NCBI GenBank assembly: GCA_903813345.2
Contig: CAIIXF020000006.1
Coordinates: forward strand, 38,345,348 to 38,409,347
DNA length: 64,000 nt
Reading direction: 5' to 3'
Origin: Owenia fusiformis
Taxonomy: Eukaryota; Annelida; Polychaeta; Sabellida; Oweniidae
Every line of letters begins with the position of its first letter. Position 1 is the stretch's first letter. Shown in pieces: positions 1 through 9,369 of the stretch. The position numbers and the translations under genes are program-made. Below the pieces are notes generated by a model, which saw only the letters and a list, made by a program, of their open reading frames with translations, was not told the DNA's origin and searched no databases.

Positions 1-207
1 AATTCTACCGTTGCTGTCATCTTTACATCACCCCAAAACCTATGACTGCATTAGCCCAAATTTCTTTTTTTGTCAATCTGAAATGTTTCATGGGCTTTAA
101 ATTCCACTATTTGAAGAAATATCAAATTGAATTTAATGTTATATCAAATTTTCACTGTGCCTTTAATTTCACAGTGTCGCCTCTTCAGCGAAAATAGTGA
201 ACATTAG
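1..207. repeat. Left copy of a ~207-bp direct repeat flanking the cGAS-like gene
   Basis: This block matches 3936-4143 in the same orientation with only scattered differences. Both begin AATTCTACC and end near GCGAAAATAGTGAA. It starts at the window edge, so its true left end is unknown. Partial relatives occur near 25876-25912 and 36155-36185, so it belongs to a dispersed family and is not only a local duplication. Confidence 0.8.
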
Positions 208-1279
208 TAGATATAACTAACCAATTTGAGTCAGTGGGTCACTGGACTTTGATACCTGAGTGTACCACTTATGATGGGCGTTCCACGTACATGGGCATTC
301 CACTTACAAATGTGTTCCACTAACATGGGTGTTCCACTTGACAAATTGGATATACATGTATTGTCATACGCCATTGCAAGAATGAACATTATTGAAGTGT
401 CTTTCTTCAGAATAGAATATTTTATGAACTTAATATTTTTATAATGTTTAACATGGATTGCATTGTATAATGTAGAAAGAAACAGAATTTTGTAGAAAAT
501 TATAAGCTGTCTTTTGTTGGAATTGATTATGATTTTCATGTGAAAAGAATTACTGCACATTGAAACATTGAATTCTATATTCTTTATATGAATATGTTGT
601 TCCGTCTCACTCAAATCTAAACATTGGCATTTACATGGTGGCATGTCAACATCTTTCAAGTCAATATAACCATAAATTCTCACGTTGTCAATTCAAAATT
701 GCCTTATCTTTGTTAAAACATAATTGTTGCTAACTTAAGTACCAGTTGACAGATTTAGTTCGATTTTATTTGCTCATAAATAAATAAAGAACAAGGAGGA
801 TTGGCAACCATGATTCAAACACAATCGTCCGCTGACTGGCATGAATCATTTTTGTAATAAAGTAACCCATATGTTGAAGACTCGCACTGCCACGGGAGTT
901 TGAATTGCACAATTGCTTCACATTTGCTTCTGGGGCAACCCTCGTATTATATTGCCTCAACTCAATTTTTTGTTCTCCCTTACTTTTTATTAGATTCAGA
1001 TCCTGCCTTATGATGCCACTGGTCAGTGCCCCTGGTCAATTCACATTTATCCCATCCCATTATAAAACCTGCTCTTAAACAAAAAATACATTGAAATGTG
1101 AATGTATCTTACATATAATATTCAGAACTGTTTATGTGAAAACTTTGAATTATGAACACTTTTAATCAGTTCTAGTGGTGTTCACATTAGATATGTTAGT
1201 TAGATTTATAGAGTTTGTTGTTTTATCCTAGCTATTCAGAATCAGAATGAAGTGCTACATCTGAGAGGGAATCTGAATC
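208..1279. other. AT-rich non-coding stretch downstream of the cGAS-like gene
   Basis: No coding signal is convincing here. Positions ~266-345 hold about four degenerate ~24-bp units built around GTTCCACTTACA, which resemble the dispersed AGTGGAACACC family seen at 19.3, 21, 55 and 61 kb. I see nothing else of note. Confidence 0.5.
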
Positions 1280-3058
1280 TTAATCTGTATCCCACTCCTT
1301 AATCCATCTATATACTGTCTTGGTGTTATCCTCATGCAACCACTGTACCTCAAGCACTGAACCTTTCTTGAGATCTCTATTCCTTAGGAAATTATTCACC
1401 TGTTGTAGTGTGTCAAGCAAGGAATGAATCATATCACCCTCTTTGATATCATCTGGTTTGAGGTCTTCCTGCAACAACATGTCCCACCAGGATGTGTCAG
1501 TGGTGTGCTTCACATGCTGCATGATCCACAGTAGGGCAGCACATTCATCAGCGTTAATATTAAGTTTTATCATCCTCTTAGGGTAATTTATGTCTGGTAC
1601 TTTTAGGTGATTATAATTGTATATATTGGTTTCAATCCCATCAATACATTGTTTCTCATGTGGGAGGAACTGGTCCACTATGTCCTCAAGGCACTGTCCA
1701 ACATTCTCGTTCTGACAACCTCTTTGGTGATGGTGAAGTAACATTTTGTATGAATATGAAGAAGAAATTGTTTTTACTTTGAAATTGGTTTCAATCAGAT
1801 GTTTGATATATTTGAATGTCAGGAATAAATAATGGTGATTTGTTGATAATGTGTGTGTATTTGTATCATCCTGGAGTCCTGCATGTACAAGTGACTCGGT
1901 CCAGTGAGTAAAACGATTATTACACTTGTCACAGTCCACAAGGTACCTACCCACCATAACACACCTTCTCTGGGTGTCACTCATATTCTCCACTCCAAAA
2001 GAGAGATCTATGTCTGTTGTGCACATAGGGGCACCAATCCGTAACCATACACTGGTTCCATGACTTCCCTCATGTAGACTGATGGTTCCCAGTGGGTATG
2101 GAGACTCTGGATCATCATGATGATTTTTATCACCAATGTACTCATACTTGTCACTGTCACTCAGGTAGTGTTGAATGGCAAAATGCAATGTTTCAAGAAA
2201 GAATGTAGTCAGTTTACTTGAAACAGGTTGACTCTGAGGAATAGTCCCATCAGGTGATGATATCTGAGGTAATCTATTAATTGATCCACTCATACCAGGT
2301 TGATTCTCTTCAAGTCCATGTTGTGCAAACGACTGCTGCAGTTCAATGACCAAATGCAATATTGCGAGAAAGGTTGTAGCCATTTTACTTGAACCAGGTA
2401 GACTCTGAGGAATAGTCCCAAGTGCTGATATAGTCTCAAGTGATGATATCTGAGGTGATCTATCAATGGATCCACTCATACCAGGTTGATTCTCTACAAG
2501 ATGAAGTCTAAGTTGTGAAAACAACTGGTGCAGTTCACCATGTTGTATATTGATGAAACCATAACCCTGTCCTGCCCTATTACACATCTCCCCCACCTCT
2601 TCCACATTGACTGCTGCATCAAATGACCATGCAAAGATCGGAATGTAGTCATACTCACTTGGTGATAAAATCTTAGTTTCTTCATATGAACTGCCTCTTC
2701 TGATGATATTGCTAGATTGTAATATTGGATTAGGTTTTCCTTTGTTGGACAAATCATCTTTAGGACTGTGCATTCCAAAACCTATACATAATTCTTTCAC
2801 AAACTTCTCAACATATTCAGTGTGTTCATTAAGCTGCTCTGGTGTGTATCTGTTCTTGACATTAACTTTTGATGCAATGTACTTCACAAATTCTGTTAAA
2901 CGTTCTACTCCATCAGATGTAGAAGTTGGTATTTTGTAGCCTTTTAAAGTGTCATAGTCCTTAGGCTTAGGAAAAGGTCCAGTTAACTCAATGTTGTGAA
3001 TAGGTCTCTTTGAAGATTTAGTAAGGTACGGTTTCAAGCTAAGTTGTGAAGCTGCCAT
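1280..3058 (-). CDS. cGAS-like receptor / Mab-21 family nucleotidyltransferase, single exon
   Basis: The 592-residue protein starts at ATG 3058 (M-A-A-S); an upstream in-frame TTG at 3073 is not used. What is seen: the nucleotidyltransferase GS motif at G122-S123-S124, then E135 and D137 in a P-S-E-Y-D context, a third acidic pair D349/D351 in T-D-I-D-L, and an S-Y-S-Y-K stretch near 434-438, as in Mab-21/cGAS folds. From family knowledge, proteins with all three acidic residues make cyclic or linear dinucleotides after sensing nucleic acid and signal through STING in the cytosol. Between the second and third acidic residues lies an insertion of ~120 residues made of two tandem copies (about 185-247 and 248-304, sharing E-N-Q-P-G-M-S-G-S-I). 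I see no obvious cGAS-type zinc thumb. The ORF is uninterrupted and appears intronless. An enzymatically silent Mab-21-like protein is the alternative, but the intact acidic triad argues against it. Confidence 0.75.
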   Translation of the reverse strand: MAASQLSLKPYLTKSSKRPIHNIELTGPFPKPKDYDTLKGYKIPTSTSDGVERLTEFVKYIASKVNVKNRYTPEQLNEHTEYVEKFVKELCIGFGMHSPKDDLSNKGKPNPILQSSNIIRRGSSYEETKILSPSEYDYIPIFAWSFDAAVNVEEVGEMCNRAGQGYGFINIQHGELHQLFSQLRLHLVENQPGMSGSIDRSPQISSLETISALGTIPQSLPGSSKMATTFLAILHLVIELQQSFAQHGLEENQPGMSGSINRLPQISSPDGTIPQSQPVSSKLTTFFLETLHFAIQHYLSDSDKYEYIGDKNHHDDPESPYPLGTISLHEGSHGTSVWLRIGAPMCTTDIDLSFGVENMSDTQRRCVMVGRYLVDCDKCNNRFTHWTESLVHAGLQDDTNTHTLSTNHHYLFLTFKYIKHLIETNFKVKTISSSYSYKMLLHHHQRGCQNENVGQCLEDIVDQFLPHEKQCIDGIETNIYNYNHLKVPDINYPKRMIKLNINADECAALLWIMQHVKHTTDTSWWDMLLQEDLKPDDIKEGDMIHSLLDTLQQVNNFLRNRDLKKGSVLEVQWLHEDNTKTVYRWIKEWDTD

Positions 3059-3935
3059 TTTCTTCAATTTCAATGATTTTTTACTTCTATTTTGTTCTTT
3101 ACTAGTTCACTCAAGTATAATTATGTATGCTGAAATAGTTTTGGGTATAATATTGCATACAATTGATAAGATTTTCTGTTTTAAAGTAAACTGTTCAAGT
3201 ATCTTAACCTATTTGAGATAAGCATTTTTGAGTAAAGGGGTAAGCATTTTTATTAATATTTAACTGCTCAAAGTCTGAGCTGAGACTAACATATGATGGT
3301 CTCAGGTCTAAGTACAGTATGTGGTTTATAAAAATCTAAACATTTAAAAGAAAACCACATAGTTCATTTTGCCATTCTCTGCATAAAAGAAATAGAATAG
3401 GTTCTAGAAGAAGAGGTTCTCTTCTAGAAGAGGTTCTCTTCTAGATGAGCTAGTGAAAGGTTCTAATCAAATAAATGCCCCGCATAAAGGCTACACCTCT
3501 TTGATTAACATTGTACCTTTTTTAATTTCAAAAGTGTTTTTTGAAAGAGTTTAGTGCCACATTAGATATCGCACTTATCATTGAAAAAGTGTGTCATTTG
3601 TTCAATATTCACAATGGTTTTACAAAGATAATAGGGAGTTTAAGCTTGCATGTAAAGTCGAAACGCCAACCTATACATATGACCAATCACCCATACAAAT
3701 GCATCGCTTTAATATTTGTAACAATTCTTACAGATGCCAAACACTAAAATCAGACACCAACCAATGGTCACAAAAAATGCAACTACATTTACATGTACTT
3801 CTTGGTAGCAACCAAATAATGAAAATGTATATGCAACAATCATTTGATTATTCAAAATCTCGTATTTATTTAGATAAAATATCAAATCGTCATCACTATA
3901 TATTTTAGAATCCACATTTTTCTGAAAATCATTTT
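3059..3935. other. Upstream region of the cGAS-like gene
   Basis: AT-rich and without a convincing gene. A short direct duplication of GAAGAGGTTCTCTTCTAGA-like sequence lies at ~3409-3444. The promoter of the minus-strand gene should lie just above 3058, but I see no clear core element. Confidence 0.4.
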
Positions 3936-4143
3936 GAATTCTACCACTGCTGCCATCTTTATATCAACCCAAAACTTATTACTGCATTAGCCCAAATTTC
4001 ATTATTTTGTCAATCTGAAATGTTTCATGGACTTTAAATTCCACTGTTTGAAGAAATATCCAATTGAACTTAATGTTAAATCAAATTTTCACTGTTCCTT
4101 TCATTTCAGAGTGTAGCCTCTTCAGCGAAAATAGTGAAAATTA
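3936..4143. repeat. Right copy of the ~207-bp direct repeat
   Basis: Same-orientation partner of 1-207. The interval between them is ~3.7 kb and contains only the cGAS-like gene and flanking AT-rich DNA. No terminal TG/CA or coding capacity is visible in the repeat. Confidence 0.8.
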
Positions 4144-4435
4144 GGGCACCTTGAAAATTTGGGCTTTAACAGTATGACTTCCATCGAAAGTTAAGAATAA
4201 CCTAATGCATTAAAATAGCTTGCTGTCAAGTAAGTGTTAGAATGTTCAGTTAGAATAATGCAGGCCCATACGGGGAGGGGAATTTGGGTGTTCATTGTTT
4301 TTTTAAAGGGGATTTTTTTCAAAGTTGGGGCCCAAAATGTTTTTCTTTGCAAGTGCAGACATTTTTTGGCCCTCCCGTCTTTTGTTATGTCCCCACCACA
4401 TAGTGTGGGGCCATATTGTCGGCCTAGGCGCGTCT

Positions 4436-4482
4436 GTATGTCCGTCTGTCCGTATGTCCGTCTGTCCGTCCGTCCGTACGTC
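4436..4482 (+). repeat. GTCC/GTCT tetranucleotide tract
   Basis: Imperfect iteration of GTCY/GTAY units such as GTCCGTCTGTCC just inside the left end of the 3.7-kb element. A similar GGAC/GACT tract lies inside the element ending near 44790. Confidence 0.8.
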
Positions 4483-4656
4483 CGGCAGTTTTCTCTAAAA
4501 CCGCTACAGATATCACCTTCAAATTTTCAGGGTTAACTTATGAGTGCATCTAGATGTGGATGAAAAAAATTTAACTCGATACCTACTTCCTGTCGGCCAT
4601 TTTGAAGTCAAATGCTAAAATCCTTGTCTGCAAACTTTAAGAAAAATGGCTTCACC

Positions 4657-6866
4657 ATACCTGCCAACCTAAGACCAAAATTTTGCGGTAGATTTCTTTA
4701 AAATTGCTGTATTTTTGCGGTAGATTCTTTCAAAATACGGCAGTTTTTGCGGTATTTTTCAACAAAATTGCGGTAGTTTTTGCGGTAGATTTTAGAAAAA
4801 ACGGTAGTTTTTGCGGTAGATTTTTTAAAAAACGGTAGTTTTTGCGACAGATTTAAAAAATACGGTAGTTTTTGCGGTAGATTTTAAAAAATACTGTAGT
4901 TTCAGAGGTTTGGGGTAGATTTTTGAAAAAAGTGTAATTTTGCGGTAGAATTTTGAGAAAAGCGGTAGTTTTGCGGAAGATTTAGAATAAATGCGGTAGT
5001 TTTAAGGTAGATTTTTAAAAATGCGGTAGTTTTTACGGTAGTTTTTTGAAAAACCGGTAGTTTTGCGAAAGATTCTGAAAAAAATGCGGTAGTTTTACGG
5101 TAGATTTTAAAAAAATGCGGTAGTTTTTACGGAAGCTTTTTGAAAAACTGGTAGTTTTGCGGAAAATTTTGAAAAATGCGGTAGTTTTACGGTAGATTTT
5201 GAAAATTGCGGTAGTTTTTACGGTAATTTTTTGAAAAACCGGTACTTTTGCGGAAGATTTCGAAAAAATACGGTAGTTTTACGGTAGATTTTGAAAATTG
5301 CAGTAGTTTTTACGGTAATTTTTTGAAAAACGGGTACTTTTGCGGAAGATTTGCCAAAATGCGGTATTTTTCGGTAGATTTTGAAAAATGCGTTAGTTAA
5401 ACCTTTATACAATGCGGTTTTCTATATTAATACAATGTTTACGTGGTCATATTGTTGTTGTTATTGTGATTACATATTTTACTGCAAGAGTGCTTTTGAT
5501 AATAACAGTTTGTAAAGCAGAACTACCACCTGAGAATTATACGAAACTATTATTATCAAGAAATAATAGATACACTATTTTCAAGAATGAATAGAGACTA
5601 AACACTTTTTATTCTTCATTTACCATGCCTACAATGGACTGACAGCAACTTTGGATTTTAATGTTTCAGCAACTCTTTTACAATAAATCTAGATTGATTC
5701 AAAATACGAACACAATATTCATATCTCCACTTTTGTTCACCTTCTAACCATTTTTTTTAGATATCAGGATGTTTGGAAATACCATGAATGAAACATTTAC
5801 TGAAATACAAAATATGGATTTTACACATTTTTACTCACCATCTTAGATGATCTATCACTTTTACGAATTGACAGACATAATGTTCATATAACATTGGAAT
5901 CATATGGTATTAAATATTGATTTGTTCACTCGCAAGTCTCTAATGATATCAATGTGTTTGTCTGGCACAAATAGAAAATAAGTACAGGTCAATTGTCTTT
6001 CAAAAATAATCTGTTATGAGCATTTGCTGAAACCTTTCCCCTGAGACATCGTTCAGATTCGGATATCACAATACTTTTATAATAAACCAGAACTCAATGC
6101 TTTATTTTTCAATTATGTATTTGTTTACTGATAATGTGTTCTGATGAAAAATACATTTTATCGTTCTGTAAACAAATTGATTAAACTATGTATAATGTAT
6201 ATGTGGCGTTCATTACTGATCATAACAAATCAAACTACGCATATTTCATACGCTAAATATGCATACGCATTTCACTCATTTATTTAGATGAAGCGCATTT
6301 AAAATCATATTTTTGTTGCATTCGGAATAAAGATCTGTGTACAAAAGGGTTTGGTTAACTACAAAAATCATGGCAGAAAGAATTCTTTCTAGCAAGTGGT
6401 AGTTGGTGTTTGGACTGATTACACGCAAGCTTACTTAGATAAATGCGCAATAACCTGATAACCACAGACCTGCCGATACCTATTTATATTTGGGTTGGTG
6501 AAGGAATATTACAGGGACAGTACAGGAAGACTTCAATTTTTCAGCATTTCTCAATAACAATAACGGGAAATTTTACGGTAGTATAAAACAAAAATACTGT
6601 TGATTTTAGCAGAAATACGGTAGATTTTCGAAAATTTACGGTAGATTTTCAAAAATTTACGGTAGATTTTACGGCCGTTCTCATGGAATAAACAAGTTTT
6701 TTAAAAAGAAAATTTACGGTAGATTACGAAAAAAATACGGTAGATTTTTTTACGGGCGTTTTTACGGGAAAAAAATGGTATTTTTTTACGGCAGTTTGTC
6801 ATTTTTTACGGAAAAACGAAAAATTTACGGTAGATTCCCGTAAAAATACGGTAGGTTGGCAGGTAT
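4657..6866. mobile_element. Nested TIR element with GCGGTAG subterminal arrays
   Basis: Ends ATACCTGCCAACCTA (4657) and TAGGTTGGCAGGTAT (to 6866) are inverted copies. Flanks GCTTCAC/GCTTCAC suggest a 7-8 bp target duplication, a hAT-like size. On both sides, inside the ends (about 4680-5400 and 6550-6850), a short unit close to GCGGTAGTTTT or ACGGTAGATTTT recurs tens of times. Such subterminal motif clusters are known transposase-binding regions in hAT elements. The centre (5400-6540) is AT-rich with no transposase seen. Confidence 0.65.
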
Positions 6867-7180
6867 GCTTCACAGTTGCTTTTGAAACTTTAACAACTTG
6901 TTCAGCTCACTTCATTCTAGATCTGATTAGGTTTTGGACCTGTTAGCTCAGTCATGTCAGCCATTTTGAATGTTTTAAGAAAAGTTAGCGTGCGATAATA
7001 CTTTGTATCATATTGAATGGTGTTTTTCAGTTTTCATACTTTAACTATTTTGTAGCTTTATAAATAATTGCAGGTGTACTTTGTTGTAAAAGCCTATGTT
7101 ATTGTTAACAGTAGTTATATGTGATAATTTTGTAAAAAGAAATGGGCAAAAACTCATAATCACTTTTTTATTGTTGGCCA

Positions 7181-8030
7181 TTTTGGATTTTCCGTCCTAA
7201 AATCTTGTCTGTAAAGTCTTGTCTATGCATTTTCAGGTGAACCGTTTGGTAGATCAATTTCAAATTTTCAGGGATGATTCTTAGTATGAAAATCTAGATC
7301 TGATTAGTTTTTGGGCATTCTGGGTAAATGTCAAGGCAGCCATTTTGGATTTTCCGTCCTAAAATCTTGTCTGTAAAGTCTTGTTTACGCATTTCCAGGT
7401 GAACTGTTTGGTAGATCAATTTCAAATTTTCAGGGATGATTCTTAGTATGAAAATCTAGATCTGATTAGTTTTTTGGCATTCTGGGTAAATGTCAAGGCA
7501 GCCATTTTGGATTTTCTGTCCTAAAATCTTGCCCGTAAAGTCTTGTCTACGCATTTTTAGGTGAACTGTTTGGTAGATCAATTTCAAATTTTTAGGGATG
7601 ATTCTTAGTATGAAAATCTAGATCTTATCAGTTTTTGGGCATTCTGGGTAAATGTCAAGGCAGCCATTTTGGATTTTCTGTCCTAAAATCTTGTCTGTTA
7701 TGTTTTGTCTACGTATTTCCAGGTGAACCGTTTGGTAGATCAATTTCAAATTTTCAGGGATGATTCTTAGTATGAAAATCTAGAAGAGAATAGCTTTTTG
7801 GCATTCTGGATAAATGTCAAGGCACCCATTTTGGATTTTCCGTCCTAAAATCTTGTTTGTAAAGCCTTGTTTACATGTTTTCTGGTTAACTGTGTGAGGG
7901 ATCAATATCAAATTTTCAGGGGTGGTTCTTAGTATGAAAATCTAGAACTGACTAATTTTTTGGCATTCTGGGTAAATTTTAAAGTGGCCATTTTTGAAAT
8001 TCCGTCCTCAAATTGTGTCGGTAAAGTCTT
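7181..8030 (+). repeat. 162-bp tandem repeat, about five copies
   Basis: The marker TTTTGGATTTTCCGTCC recurs at 7181, 7343, 7505, 7667 and 7829, and a diverged form near 7991, at a regular 162-bp spacing. Copies degrade toward the right end of the host element. Confidence 0.9.
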
Positions 8031-8084
8031 GTCTACTCATTTTTAGGATAACCATTTGACGGGATCACCCATAGGTGGGGACAT

Positions 8085-8953
8085 TTTGTACACATTTGTG
8101 TTCTTGTTTTGTATTTAACATACCCTTTACACAGCCAATATAATTCGGCACTGTTTCGGCATCGAAAAAATTTGGGGCTGTTCCGGCACCATTTCCACAC
8201 AGTTCCAGCACCGAAACCTTTCGACATCAAAATTTGCCACAGACAGGACTAGTCAGTCCATTTGGTGCCGAAATGGCGTCGAAAATCAGATGGCATTTTG
8301 GGGATGTAAATTACGAAGGGACTTGGTTGAGCATGGGAAAAATGTATGTGTGAGAGTGGGTTAGAGCCATCCCCCTATCAAAAGCTGGGCATGCAATGCA
8401 CTACCATGGAAATATGTCACCACTTGTTAATTTACGGCTGCAAAAATGTAACAATTTGTTACAAACATCAAACAACAGCTACAAGAATGGTGACTTTAGC
8501 AGTACATGTAACAATTGCAACTCCTCACTTCTTGGTTGTGAAACACAACAATAACGTTACATTTAATGTATAACTTTGTTTAAGTTTGCAACCAAATGTT
8601 AATTTGAGCATTTGCTCAGTTTAGAATGATATACTGTATTTTAAAACTGTCATATATCAAAAATATATATTTCAGCTAAATTTCAGTAAAAAATTGCACT
8701 AAAATAAAGCATTTCGGCACCACTTAGTTTTCATTATTGGAATAGAAATCCTTTTGTGCAACTCTATCTCTATTGATTTTCCTTATCTCTAAAGTGCTAT
8801 ATACCCTATCTCTAGTGCTATAAACCCTGTGCCTAACTGCCTAGACCTATAAACCCTGTGCCTAGTGCTATATACTAGTAGTACCTGTCTATAGGTACTG
8901 AGGAAGAGGATAATATCATTTTCAAGTACTAAACTAGTATATACCAGTATATA
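8085..8953. other. Non-coding stretch with TTCGGCACC-like motifs
   Basis: Positions ~8145-8285 repeat CGGCACC/GGTGCCGAA motifs in both orientations, suggesting the remains of a small inverted-repeat element. Positions 8790-8880 hold short repeats around CCTAGTGCTATA. No gene is recognised. Confidence 0.4.
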
Positions 8954-9263
8954 CAGGGAGATATGCCAAGTACAAAAATAGTACTCATTGCATTTTAACA
9001 CTAACTGAGTACTCATTTCATTAGGTATTAGTACTAAATGAGCACTCATGACATGAGTACTGATTAATTGCATGTTTTAGTACTAAATGAGTACTCATAT
9101 GATGAGTGATAAAATAGTACTAATTAAATTGATTTTCCAACGTCTTGTATCATGAATTTGTACTAAATTAGCACTCGTGACATGAGTGCTCATGAGTGGA
9201 CTTTTGCCAGTGGCTAATTTAGTACTAATTTTGTACTAATTGAGTAATCAGCATATCTCCCTG
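8954..9263. mobile_element. 310-bp TIR element (MITE)
   Basis: It starts CAGGGAGATATGC and ends GCATATCTCCCTG. The interior is rich in palindromic ATGAGTACTCAT-type motifs. Flanks GTATATA/GTATACA suggest a short target duplication with one change. Confidence 0.7.
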
Positions 9264-9369
9264 TGTATACACTGTTCAGGTATTTTCTCTATTTCTATCC
9301 TTTCTCTAGTTCTTTACATCCACGATGACATGAATGATCATATGACACCAAACACTGACTCATCTCATT

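Larger units (their letters stand above)
4387..8084. mobile_element. Non-coding TIR element, ~3.7 kb, with nested insertion
   Basis: The ends are inverted copies: ATGTCCCCACC at 4387-4397 and GGTGGGGACAT at 8074-8084. They are flanked by TTTTGT on both sides (4380-4385 and 8084-8089, overlapping the last base), a likely target duplication of about 6 bp. Inside are a tetranucleotide tract (4436-4482), a nested element (4657-6866) and a 162-bp tandem array (7181-8030). No transposase ORF is visible, so it is non-autonomous. Confidence 0.65.
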
